Source: Streptomyces sp. DG2A-72
GTDB taxonomy: Bacteria; Actinomycetota; Actinomycetes; Streptomycetales; Streptomycetaceae
Reading direction: 5' to 3'
DNA length: 64,000 bases
NCBI RefSeq assembly: GCF_030499575.1
Contig: NZ_JASTLC010000001.1
Span: 2,938,001 to 3,002,000 of the forward strand
This document shows, piece by piece, positions 25,253 to 33,150 of the stretch. Every line of letters starts with the position of its first letter. Position 1 is the stretch's first letter. Made by a program: the position numbers and the translations under genes. The notes under the pieces were generated by a model. The model was given only the letters and a program-made list of their open reading frames with translations. It had not been told where the DNA came from and ran no database searches.

Positions 25253-26458
25253 GTGCCCGAACCCGAATCCAGCAAGCCACCCGCCACCAGCCCCGGCTCC
25301 CACCCCCACCCCGCAACCCTCAAGCGGCTGGAGAAGTCGTCGGGAAGTCTCGCCGCGCAAGCCATCGCGCGCATGGACGAGACGCTGCCGTGGTACCGGG
25401 CCATGCCCCCGGAGAACCGTTCCTGGATCGGTCTGGTGGCCCAGGCGGGCATCGCCGCGTTCACCGAGTGGTTCCGGCACCCCGACGCCCCCCAGGCGAT
25501 CTCCACCGACGTGTTCGGAACCGCGCCGCGCGAGCTGACCCGGGCCATCACCCTCCGCCAGACCGTCGAGATGGTGCGCACCACCATCGAGGTCATGGAG
25601 TCCGCGATCGACGAGGTGGCCGCTCCCGGCGACGAGAACGTGCTGCGAGAAGCCCTGCTCGTCTACGCCCGCGAGATCGCCTTCGCCACCGCCCAGGTCT
25701 ACGCCCAGGCCGCCGAGGCACGCGGTGCCTGGGACGCACGCCTGGAGTCGCTGGTCGTGAACGCCGTCCTCAGCGGGGAGGCCGACGAGGGTGCGGTATC
25801 CCGCGCCGCCGCCCTCGGCTGGAACGCTCCCGAGCATGTGTGCGTGGTGTTGGGTACGGCGCCGGACGGTGACAGTGAGTTGACCGTGGAGGCGATCCGG
25901 CGGGCGGCCCGGCACGCCAAGTTGCAGGTGCTCACCGGGGTGCTCGGGGACCGGCTGGTGGTGATCGCGGGCGGCAGCGACAACCCCCTCGCGGTGGCCA
26001 AGTCGCTGATCGGGCCGTATGCCGCCGGGCCGGTGGTGGCGGGTCCCGTCGTACCGGATCTGCTGGCCGCGACCCGGTCCGCGCAGGCCGCCGCGGCCGG
26101 GCTGAAGGCGTGTTCTGCCTGGCAGGACGCCCCGCGGCCGGTGCTGGCCGACGATCTGCTGCCGGAGCGCGCGATGGCCGGGGACCCGAGCGCTCGCGAG
26201 CAGCTGGTGGAGGAGATCTACAGACCGCTGGAGGAAGCCGGTTCCGCGCTCCTGGAGACGCTCTCCGTCTATCTCGAGCAGGCGAGCAGCCTCGAAGGCG
26301 CCGCGCGCATGCTGTTCGTCCATCCCAACACCGTGCGCTACCGGCTCCGACGTGTGACTGACGTCACCGGCTGGTCGCCATCAGATGTACGGTCGGCGTT
26401 CACGTTGCGGATCGCGCTGATCCTGGGGCGTCTGGCCGATGGAGATCCGCAGTCCTAG
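25253..26458 (+). CDS. fasR: FasR-like PucR/CdaR-type activator of fatty-acid synthesis
   Basis: This 401-residue regulator has a GGDEF-like central part and a C-terminal PucR helix-turn-helix, with SVYLEQASSLEGAARMLFVH, then PNTVRYRLRRVTDVTGWSP (about 337-380). It lies directly upstream of fabD-fabH-acpP-fabF in the same direction, the position of FasR (SCO2386), which was shown in Streptomyces coelicolor to activate that operon. An inverted repeat TTTTGT-N9-ACAAAA starts two bases after its stop. The GTG at 25253 begins PEPESSKPPATS. Assignment rests on context plus domain type. Confidence 0.88.
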   Translation: MPEPESSKPPATSPGSHPHPATLKRLEKSSGSLAAQAIARMDETLPWYRAMPPENRSWIGLVAQAGIAAFTEWFRHPDAPQAISTDVFGTAPRELTRAITLRQTVEMVRTTIEVMESAIDEVAAPGDENVLREALLVYAREIAFATAQVYAQAAEARGAWDARLESLVVNAVLSGEADEGAVSRAAALGWNAPEHVCVVLGTAPDGDSELTVEAIRRAARHAKLQVLTGVLGDRLVVIAGGSDNPLAVAKSLIGPYAAGPVVAGPVVPDLLAATRSAQAAAAGLKACSAWQDAPRPVLADDLLPERAMAGDPSAREQLVEEIYRPLEEAGSALLETLSVYLEQASSLEGAARMLFVHPNTVRYRLRRVTDVTGWSPSDVRSAFTLRIALILGRLADGDPQS

Positions 26459-26460
26459 CC

Positions 26461-26481
26461 TTTTGTCGGGGGCCTACAAAA
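26461..26481. promoter_or_regulatory. Candidate FasR operator in the fab promoter region
   Basis: A perfect inverted repeat, TTTTGT (26461-26466), nine bases, ACAAAA (26476-26481), stands in the 89-base gap between fasR and fabD. Its AT-rich arms contrast with the surroundings. Location and symmetry suggest the activator site; I have not matched it to a published consensus. Confidence 0.6.
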
Positions 26482-26547
26482 CCCCTTCGCGTTCTTCGTC
26501 CCTGTCCCCACGGGCGGCCGTGGCCGTCCCCAAGAGAGAGTGTGAGA

Positions 26548-27465
26548 GTGCTCGTACTCGTCGCTCCCGGCCAAGGCGCCCAGACGCCCGGCTTCCTGAC
26601 CCCCTGGCTCGAACTGCCCGGTGCCGCGGACCGCGTCGCCGCGTGGTCGGACGCCATCGGACTGGACCTCGCCCACTACGGCACACAGGCCGACGCGGAC
26701 GCGATCCGTGACACCGCCGTGGCCCAGCCGCTGCTGGTCGCGGCCGGAATCCTCTCCGCCGCAGCACTGGGTGACATCGCGCCCGGCGCGGTCGCCGGTC
26801 ACAGCGTCGGCGAGATCACCGCCGCCTCCTTCGCCGGCATCCTCGACGACACCGCCGCGCTGGCCCTCGTACGCAAGCGGGGTCTGGCCATGGCCGACGC
26901 CGCCGCGGTCACCGAGACGGGTATGTCGGCGCTGCTCGGCGGCGACCCCGAGGTGTCGGTGGCGCATCTGGAGAAGCTGGGCCTGACCCCGGCGAACGTC
27001 AACGGCGCCGGTCAGATCGTCGCCGCGGGCACGCTGGAGCAGCTCGCCGCGCTCGCCGAGGACAAGCCCGAGGGCGTACGCAAGGTCGTCGCGCTGAAGG
27101 TGGCCGGCGCCTTCCACACGCATCACATGGCTCCGGCGGTCGACGTGCTGGCCAAGGCCGCCGCGGACCTGACGCCCGGCGACCCCGGGATCACCTACGT
27201 TTCGAACAAGGACGGCCAGGCCGTCGCGACCGGCGCCGAGGTGCTCGAACGCCTCGTCGGCCAGGTCGCGAACCCCGTCCGCTGGGACCTGTGCATGGAG
27301 ACCTTCAAGGAGCTGGGCGTCACCGCGCTCCTGGAGGTCTGCCCCGGCGGCACGCTCACCGGCCTCGCCAAGCGCGCGCTCCCCGGCGTCAAGACGCTGG
27401 CCCTGAAGACCCCCGACGACCTCGACGCGGCCCGCGAGCTCATCGCCGAGCACGCCGACGCCTGA
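26548..27465 (+). CDS. fabD: Malonyl-CoA:ACP malonyltransferase
   Basis: This 305-residue enzyme moves malonyl from CoA to acyl carrier protein, supplying the extender unit for type II fatty-acid synthesis. It begins LVLVAPGQGAQTPGF, has the active-site GHSVGE with Ser86, and GAFHTHHM with the catalytic His. I chose GTG 26548, 7 bases after GAGAGAG; GTG 26542 is open but sits too close to that ribosome site. First gene of the fab operon, 22 bases from fabH. Confidence 0.97.
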   Translation: MLVLVAPGQGAQTPGFLTPWLELPGAADRVAAWSDAIGLDLAHYGTQADADAIRDTAVAQPLLVAAGILSAAALGDIAPGAVAGHSVGEITAASFAGILDDTAALALVRKRGLAMADAAAVTETGMSALLGGDPEVSVAHLEKLGLTPANVNGAGQIVAAGTLEQLAALAEDKPEGVRKVVALKVAGAFHTHHMAPAVDVLAKAAADLTPGDPGITYVSNKDGQAVATGAEVLERLVGQVANPVRWDLCMETFKELGVTALLEVCPGGTLTGLAKRALPGVKTLALKTPDDLDAARELIAEHADA

Positions 27466-27487
27466 CGCCTAAGGAGCCGTAACGAAC

Positions 27488-28489
27488 ATGTCGAAGATCA
27501 AGCCCAGCAAGGGCGCCCCGTACGCGTGCATTCTCGGCGTGGGCGGTTACCGTCCCACCCGGGTCGTGCCGAACGAGGTGATCCTCGAGAAGATCGACTC
27601 GTCCGACGAGTGGATCCGTTCGCGCTCCGGCATCGAGACCCGGCACTGGGCCTCCGACGAGGAGACAGTGGCCGCGATGTCGATCGAGGCGTCCGGCAAG
27701 GCGATCGCCGACGCCGGGATCTCCGCCGAGCAGATCGGCGCCGTGGTCGTCTCGACCGTCTCGCACTTCAGCCAGACCCCGGCCGTCGCCACCGAGATCG
27801 CCGACAAGCTCGGCACCGACAAGGCCGCCGCGTTCGACATCTCGGCGGGCTGCGCGGGCTTCGGCTACGGCCTCACGCTCGCCAAGGGCATGATCGTCGA
27901 GGGTTCCGCGGAGTACGTCCTCGTCATCGGCGTCGAGCGGCTGTCGGACCTGACCGACCTGGAGGACCGGGCCACCGCGTTCCTCTTCGGTGACGGTGCG
28001 GGCGCGGTCGTGGTCGGCCCCGCCCAGGAACCGGCGATCGGCCCGACGGTCTGGGGCTCGGAGGGCGACAAGTCCGAGACGATCAAGCAGACGGTGCCGT
28101 GGACGGACTTCCGCAACGGCGAGGTCGCCAAGTTCCCTGCGATCACGCAGGAGGGCCAGGCGGTGTTCCGCTGGGCCGTGTTCGAGATGGCGAAGGTCGC
28201 CCAGCAGGCGCTGGACGCGGCCGGAATCACCCCGGACGACCTGGACGTCTTCATTCCGCACCAGGCCAACGAGCGGATCATCGACTCGATGGTGAAGACG
28301 CTGAAACTGCCGGAGCACGTCACGGTCGCCCGTGATGTTCGCACCACCGGCAACACCTCGGCCGCCTCGATTCCGCTCGCGATGGAGCGGCTTCTGGCGA
28401 CCGGCGAGGCGAAGAGCGGCGACACCGCGCTCGTCATCGGATTCGGGGCGGGTCTCGTCTACGCCGCCACGGTCGTTACCCTCCCCTAG
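27488..28489 (+). CDS. fabH: 3-oxoacyl-ACP synthase III (KASIII)
   Basis: This 333-residue condensing enzyme starts chains by joining acyl-CoA (branched starters in Streptomyces) to malonyl-ACP. The catalytic triad is visible: Cys122 in SAGCAGFG, His258 in PHQANERI and Asn289 in TGNTSAAS. Length is normal for FabH. AAGGAG precedes the ATG at 27488. A strong hairpin begins 5 bases after its stop codon, so much of the transcription or mRNA may end or be processed before acpP. Confidence 0.97.
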   Translation: MSKIKPSKGAPYACILGVGGYRPTRVVPNEVILEKIDSSDEWIRSRSGIETRHWASDEETVAAMSIEASGKAIADAGISAEQIGAVVVSTVSHFSQTPAVATEIADKLGTDKAAAFDISAGCAGFGYGLTLAKGMIVEGSAEYVLVIGVERLSDLTDLEDRATAFLFGDGAGAVVVGPAQEPAIGPTVWGSEGDKSETIKQTVPWTDFRNGEVAKFPAITQEGQAVFRWAVFEMAKVAQQALDAAGITPDDLDVFIPHQANERIIDSMVKTLKLPEHVTVARDVRTTGNTSAASIPLAMERLLATGEAKSGDTALVIGFGAGLVYAATVVTLP

Positions 28490-28493
28490 GCAC

Positions 28494-28523
28494 TCCGTGC
28501 CGGATCACCCGGTCCGGCACGGA
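28494..28523 (+). terminator. Intercistronic hairpin fabH-acpP
   Basis: Perfect 11-bp arms TCCGTGCCGGA (28494-28504) and TCCGGCACGGA (28513-28523) with an 8-base loop, immediately after the fabH stop. There is no T run. It may be a partial terminator or an RNA-processing and stability signal inside the operon. Confidence 0.75.
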
Positions 28524-28566
28524 AACCAACGCCACACCCTCTGGATACATAGAAGGAGCGCCTGAC

Positions 28567-28815
28567 ATGGCCGCCACTCAGGAAGAGATCGTCGCCGGTC
28601 TCGCCGACATCGTGAACGAGATCGCCGGCATCCCGGTTGAGGACGTCCAGCTGGACAAGTCCTTCACCGACGACCTGGACGTCGACTCGCTGTCCATGGT
28701 CGAGGTCGTCGTCGCCGCCGAAGAGCGCTTCGACGTCAAGATCCCGGACGAGGACGTCAAGAACCTCAAGACGGTCGGCGACGCGACCGACTACATCCTC
28801 AAGCACCAGGGCTGA
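28567..28815 (+). CDS. acpP: Acyl carrier protein
   Basis: This 82-residue acidic protein is the fatty-acid acyl carrier. The phosphopantetheine site is Ser41 in DLDVDSLSMVEVV. AGAAGGAGCG gives an excellent ribosome site. It shuttles intermediates among FabD, FabH and FabF and must be made in excess of the enzymes. Its gene is flanked by hairpins on both sides (28494-28523 and 28845-28886), consistent with a separately stabilised mRNA segment, and a TACATA box lies about 15 bases before the ATG. Confidence 0.98.
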   Translation: MAATQEEIVAGLADIVNEIAGIPVEDVQLDKSFTDDLDVDSLSMVEVVVAAEERFDVKIPDEDVKNLKTVGDATDYILKHQG

Positions 28816-28844
28816 CTCACCCCGTAGCCCTGACTGCAAGGCCC

Positions 28845-28886
28845 CGCCACCCGGCGGTGGCGCCGTTGTCCCCGCGATGAGCGGGG
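28845..28886 (+). terminator. Double hairpin acpP-fabF
   Basis: Two small perfect hairpins stand in tandem: CGCCACC (28845-28851) with GGTGGCG (28856-28862), and CCCCGC (28870-28875) with GCGGGG (28881-28886). They occupy the 107-base gap between acpP and fabF. Confidence 0.6.
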
Positions 28887-28922
28887 GTTGTCCTCCTCGG
28901 ATCCGTTGGAGAAAGAATTCCC

Positions 28923-30218
28923 GTGAGCCCGACCAATCGCACCGTGGTCGTCACCGGTATCGGCGCAACCACACCGCTGGGTGGCGACGCAGCCTCTACC
29001 TGGGAGGGCCTGATCGCCGGCAAGTCCGGCGTCAAGCCCCTGGAGCAGGACTGGGCGGCCGAGCAGGCCGTCCGTATCGCGGCCCCGGTCGCCGTGGAGC
29101 CTTCCGAGGTCATTCCACGGCCGCAGGCCCGCCGCCTGGACCGGTCGGCGCAGTTCGCGCTGATCGCCGCCCAGGAGGCCTGGGCGGACGCCGGTTTCAC
29201 CGCCAAGGCCGGTGAGACTGCGACATCAGCCGCTACCGCGGCGGGCACCGTCGACCCCGACCGGCTCGGCGCGGTCATCGCCTCCGGCATCGGCGGCGTG
29301 ACGACCCTGCTCGACCAGTACGACGTGCTCAAGGAGAAGGGCGTCCGCCGCGTCTCCCCGCACACCGTCCCCATGCTGATGCCGAACGGCCCCTCCGCCA
29401 ACGTGGGTCTGGCCGTGGGCGCCCGCGCGGGCGTGCACACGCCGGTCTCCGCGTGTGCCTCCGGCGCCGAGGCCATCGGCTACGCCATCGAGATGATCCG
29501 CTCCGGCCGCGCCGACGTCGTCGTCGCGGGTGGTACGGAGGCGGCGATCCATCCGCTGCCCATCGCCGCGTTCGGCAACATGATGGCGATGTCCAAGAAC
29601 AACGACGATCCCGAGGGCGCGTCCCGTCCGTACGACGTGGCCCGTGACGGCTTCGTCCTCGGCGAGGGCGCCGGCGTGATCGTCCTGGAGTCCGCCGAGC
29701 ACGCCGCGAAGCGCGGTGCGCGGGTGTACGCCGAGGCGGTCGGGCAGGGTATCTCCGCCGACAGCCACGACATCGTGCAGCCCGAGCCGGAAGGGCGCGG
29801 TATCTCGCACGCGCTGCAGAACCTGCTCGACAACACCGACCTGAACCCGGCCGAGATCATGCACGTCAACGCGCACGCGACGTCCACGCCGGCCGGTGAC
29901 GTGGCCGAGCTGAAGGCGCTGCGGAAGGTGTTCGGCGACGACACGGACCACATGGCGGTCTCCGCGACCAAGTCGATGACCGGGCATCTGCTGGGCGGCG
30001 CGGGCGGCGTGGAGTCGGTCGCGACGGTGCTGGCCCTGTACCACCGGCTGGCTCCGCCGACCATCAACGTCGAGAACCTCGACCCCGAGGCCGAGGCCAA
30101 CGCGGACGTGGTGCGCGGCGAGGCCCGGAAGCTGCCGGTCGAGGGCCGGATCGCCGCGCTGAACGACTCGTTCGGCTTCGGCGGGCACAACGTGGTGCTG
30201 GCGTTCCGTACGGTGTGA
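28923..30218 (+). CDS. fabF: 3-oxoacyl-ACP synthase II
   Basis: This 431-residue elongating ketosynthase condenses acyl-ACP with malonyl-ACP. Active-site residues are Cys178 (VSACASGAEAIGYA), His318 (NAHATSTPAGD) and His355 (KSMTGHLLGGAGG). A segment near residues 100-116 (GETATSAATAAGTVDPD) is a small polar insertion relative to short FabF proteins. The GTG at 28923 follows GGAGAAAG. Last gene of the fab operon; a hairpin follows, then a dispersed repeat before the converging DUF3145 gene. Confidence 0.97.
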   Translation: MSPTNRTVVVTGIGATTPLGGDAASTWEGLIAGKSGVKPLEQDWAAEQAVRIAAPVAVEPSEVIPRPQARRLDRSAQFALIAAQEAWADAGFTAKAGETATSAATAAGTVDPDRLGAVIASGIGGVTTLLDQYDVLKEKGVRRVSPHTVPMLMPNGPSANVGLAVGARAGVHTPVSACASGAEAIGYAIEMIRSGRADVVVAGGTEAAIHPLPIAAFGNMMAMSKNNDDPEGASRPYDVARDGFVLGEGAGVIVLESAEHAAKRGARVYAEAVGQGISADSHDIVQPEPEGRGISHALQNLLDNTDLNPAEIMHVNAHATSTPAGDVAELKALRKVFGDDTDHMAVSATKSMTGHLLGGAGGVESVATVLALYHRLAPPTINVENLDPEAEANADVVRGEARKLPVEGRIAALNDSFGFGGHNVVLAFRTV

Positions 30219-30237
30219 AGTCGCCGTTAGCTGAAAG

Positions 30238-30267
30238 TGGCCCGGTCTCCAGGCGGAGGTCGGGCCA
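30238..30267. terminator. fab operon terminator
   Basis: Arms TGGCCCG (30238-30244) and CGGGCCA (30261-30267), with further TCTCC/GGAGG pairing inside, lie 20 bases after the fabF stop. It is flanked by AAAG and TTC, so it could end transcription from either side. Confidence 0.75.
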
Positions 30268-30316
30268 TTCGCCGTTGCTGGATCTGTTGTCGGCCGACTG
30301 CCGGTCGGTGGGAGCT

Positions 30317-30378
30317 GGTCGCGCCCACGCGGCGGAGCCGCATATCGATACAGCCCCGCGCCCCTTCAGGGCGTTGCC
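30317..30378. repeat. Type-B dispersed repeat
   Basis: The element has a GGTCGCGCCC lead, the small palindrome GCGGCGGAGCCGC, ATATCGATACAGCCCCGCG, and a CCCCTTCAGGGCG end. It is closely similar to 61176-61238 and to the start of the window. It lies between converging fabF and DUF3145 genes. Confidence 0.85.
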
Positions 30379-30390
30379 GCCCAAGTCCCT

Positions 30391-30885
30391 CTAGACGACC
30401 TGGTGCAGCCACCTCACCGGGGCTCCCTCGCCCGCGTACCTGAACGGCTCCAGTTCGTCGTCCCACGGCTTGCCCAGGAGCTTGGACAGTTCGGCCTCCA
30501 AGTCCGTCTCCCCCCGCTGGGAGCGGACGAGGGCTGCCCTGAGGCGGTCTTCGGGGATGAGGATGTCGCCGTGGATGCCGGTGACGGCGTGGAAGATGCC
30601 GAGGTCGGGGGTGCAGCTGTAGCGCTCGCCCTCGGCGGTGGGGCAGGGCTCGGCGGTGACTTCGAACCGCAGGAGGTGCCAGCCGCGCAGGGCGGACGCC
30701 AGTTTGGAGGCGGTGCCGGCCTCGGCCTGCCAGGAGAACTCGGAGCGCCAGGTGCCGGGGGCCGCGGGCTGCCGGATCCAGTCGAGGCTGACGCGTGTGC
30801 CGAGCACCCCGGCCACGGCCCACTCGACATGCGGGCACAGCGCGCGCGGCGCGGAGTGCACGTACAGAACTCCACGTGTCGTCAC
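30391..30885 (-). CDS. DUF3145 family protein
   Basis: This 164-residue protein matches the actinobacterial DUF3145 family: TTRGVLYVHSAPRALCPHVE at the start, SLDWIRQPAAPGTWRSEFSW, and the end EPFRYAGEGAPVRWLHQVV. The family is regularly found next to fabF in Streptomyces, but its function is unknown. The GTG at 30885 follows GGAGGT at 5-base spacing, which fixes the start well inside a longer open frame. Confidence 0.88.
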   Translation of the reverse strand: MTTRGVLYVHSAPRALCPHVEWAVAGVLGTRVSLDWIRQPAAPGTWRSEFSWQAEAGTASKLASALRGWHLLRFEVTAEPCPTAEGERYSCTPDLGIFHAVTGIHGDILIPEDRLRAALVRSQRGETDLEAELSKLLGKPWDDELEPFRYAGEGAPVRWLHQVV

Positions 30886-31142
30886 CGGGACCTCCGGGCA
30901 GAGCGGACCATCTTTGCGAACTGGCGGAACGGCAGTGGCTCCAGCCACGTTTGATGGCGAGGCTACCGTGCGGCGGCGCAAGGAGTGTGACGTACCGTCG
31001 GTCCCGGTGCCGTGAAACGCCCGCCATTCACCCGGCAGGACGCTTGTACGGGTGCGCGGCGTTGCTTCTCGCGCGGTCGGGAACTCCCGCGCGTTGTTAT
31101 GGGGGAGGAGCATTGCATGTCGAGCGAGGGGATCACCAGGGG

Positions 31143-32042
31143 ATGCGGAAGCGCAGCGGCCGTTCGACGGCTGTTCTCGCCGTTCTGGTGACGGCCGTCC
31201 TGGGTGTCGCGGGGTGCGACGCCGCCGGTGGCGACTCGCCGGCTCCGGGAGGCACCGAGGCCAAGCAGGGGAAGCCGTCCCCGAGGCCGACCCCGACGTG
31301 GGACCGCAGCCCGAGCTCGGTCGCCGCGGTGGGCGACTCCATCACCCGGGGTTTCGACGCGTGCTCGGTCCTGTCGGACTGCCCCGAGGCCTCCTGGGCG
31401 ACCGGCAGCAGAGAGGACGTGGACAGCCTCGCCGTACGGCTGCTGGGCCGGACGCAGGCCGCAAAGCGCAGCTGGAACTACGCCCGGACCGGGGCGCTGA
31501 TGGCGGACGTGGCCGGGCAGATGGCGCAGGCGGTGACGCGGAAGCCGCAGTTGGTGGCGGTGATGGCGGGGGCGAACGACGCCTGTCGCGCGACCACGTC
31601 GGCGATGACCTCGGTGGCCGACTTCCGCACCCAGTTCAAGGACGCGATGAGCACGCTGCGCACTTCTCTGCCCAAGGCCCAGGTGTATGTGGCGAGCGTG
31701 CCGGACCTGAAGCGGCTGTGGTCCGAGGGGCGGAGCAACCCGCTGGGCAAGCAGGTGTGGAAGCTCGGGATCTGCCCCTCGATGCTGGACGACGCGGACG
31801 CTCTGGACGCGGCGGCGACCCTGCGGCGGGACACGGTGCAGGACCGGGTGGAGGCGTACAACGAGGTGCTGGAGGAGGTGTGTGAGAAGGACCGGTACTG
31901 CCGCTTCGACGGCGGCGCGGTGTACGAGTACCGGTTCGGTACGGAGCAGCTGAGCCACTGGGACTGGTTCCACCCGAGTGTGAACGGACAGGCGCGGCTG
32001 GCGGAGATTGCCTATCGCACGGTCACCGCGAAGAAGGCATGA
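31143..32042 (+). CDS. Lipoprotein SGNH/GDSL hydrolase
   Basis: This 299-residue protein has a lipoprotein signal with lipobox LGVAGC (Cys about residue 25), then a Pro/Ser-rich spacer. The SGNH blocks follow: block I VAAVGDSITRGF (Ser nucleophile), block III GANDAC, and block V DWFHPSVNGQ (catalytic Asp/His). It is likely an extracellular, membrane-tethered esterase acting on wall or polysaccharide acyl groups. AGGGG lies before the ATG at 31143. The aldose epimerase follows 51 bases later on the same strand. Confidence 0.9.
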   Translation: MRKRSGRSTAVLAVLVTAVLGVAGCDAAGGDSPAPGGTEAKQGKPSPRPTPTWDRSPSSVAAVGDSITRGFDACSVLSDCPEASWATGSREDVDSLAVRLLGRTQAAKRSWNYARTGALMADVAGQMAQAVTRKPQLVAVMAGANDACRATTSAMTSVADFRTQFKDAMSTLRTSLPKAQVYVASVPDLKRLWSEGRSNPLGKQVWKLGICPSMLDDADALDAAATLRRDTVQDRVEAYNEVLEEVCEKDRYCRFDGGAVYEYRFGTEQLSHWDWFHPSVNGQARLAEIAYRTVTAKKA

Positions 32043-32092
32043 GCAGGGGGCTCGAAGGCGTGAGCCGGGGTTTCCGAATTAGAGTTCCGATC

Positions 32093-33061
32093 ATGAACGA
32101 ACTCTTCGGCACACTTTCCGACGGCACCCCTGTCCACCGCTGGACCCTGGAGCGTGCGAACGTACGCGTGCGGATTCTGTCGTACGGCGGGATCGTGCAG
32201 TCGGTGGAGGTGCCGGACCGGGAGGGGCGACCGGGGAACGTGGTGCTGGGGTTCGCGGACCTCGACGGATATACGGCGCACCCGGGGCCGTATTTCGGCG
32301 CGCTCATCGGGCGGTACGCGAACCGGATCGCGGGCGGCGGCTTCCCGCTGGACGGCGTGACATACGCGCTGGAGCCGAACAACGGGCCCAACTCGCTGCA
32401 CGGCGGCGGGCGCGGCTTCGACAAGCGGGTGTGGGACGTGACGCCGGTCGAGCACGGGGTGCGGCTCGCACGCGTCAGCCCGCACGGCGAGGAGGGCTTC
32501 CCGGGACGGCTCGACGTCTCGGCGACGTACACGCTGGATGGCGCTGGCTCGCTGTCGATCGCGTACGAGGCCGTCACCGACGCGCCGACCATCGTGAACC
32601 TGACGAACCACTCGTACTGGAACCTGAGCGGTGCGGGGAACGCGGGCGGGCATGAGCTGCGGATCGCCGCCTCGCGGTTCACACCGGTCGACGCGGATCT
32701 GATCCCGACCGGTGTCGCCCCCGTCGAGGACACCCGCTTCGACTTCCGTACGGAGCGCAAGGTCGGCGCCGGCTACGACCACAACTTCGTGCTCGACAAG
32801 GGAGTGACATCGGCCCCCGAGCGCGTGGCCGAGCTGTACGACCCCGCGTCCGGGCGGACGCTGACGGTCGCGACCACCGAGCCCGGCCTCCAGCTCTACA
32901 CCGCCGACCATCTGAGCGAGCCCTTCTCCCCCGGCGACGGCATCGCCCTGGAGACCCAGCACTTCCCGGACTCCCCCAACCGACCGGAGTTCCCGAGCAC
33001 GGTGCTGCGGCCGGGTGAGGTGTTCCGGTCGCAAACGGTGTACGGCTTCTCGGTGAGCTAG
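32093..33061 (+). CDS. galM: Aldose 1-epimerase (cytoplasmic)
   Basis: This 322-residue mutarotase interconverts alpha and beta anomers of aldoses. It has SYGGIVQSVEVPDREG, IGRYANRIAGG, NSLHGGGRGFDKRVWD with the catalytic His region, NLTNHSYWNLSG, and the catalytic Glu in GIALETQHFPDSPN. No signal peptide is present, unlike the second copy at 58189. The ATG at 32093 is chosen because the family start NELFGTLSDGT follows it. It converges with the GH3 gene across a strong hairpin. Confidence 0.93.
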   Translation: MNELFGTLSDGTPVHRWTLERANVRVRILSYGGIVQSVEVPDREGRPGNVVLGFADLDGYTAHPGPYFGALIGRYANRIAGGGFPLDGVTYALEPNNGPNSLHGGGRGFDKRVWDVTPVEHGVRLARVSPHGEEGFPGRLDVSATYTLDGAGSLSIAYEAVTDAPTIVNLTNHSYWNLSGAGNAGGHELRIAASRFTPVDADLIPTGVAPVEDTRFDFRTERKVGAGYDHNFVLDKGVTSAPERVAELYDPASGRTLTVATTEPGLQLYTADHLSEPFSPGDGIALETQHFPDSPNRPEFPSTVLRPGEVFRSQTVYGFSVS

Positions 33062-33073
33062 TCCCTGGGAACG

Positions 33074-33120
33074 CACGAGCCCCGGCCCGGGTGTCAGGTC
33101 CCGGACCGGGGCTGCTCGTG
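33074..33120. terminator. Bidirectional hairpin between galM and GH3 gene
   Basis: Outer arms CACGAG/CTCGTG (33074-33079, 33115-33120) and inner arms AGCCCCGG/CCGGGGCT (33078-33085, 33106-33113) build a long stem-loop midway between the two converging stop codons. Confidence 0.8.
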
Positions 33121-33150
33121 GGAAGACTCGTCCCGAAGTCCCGTCCCGCC

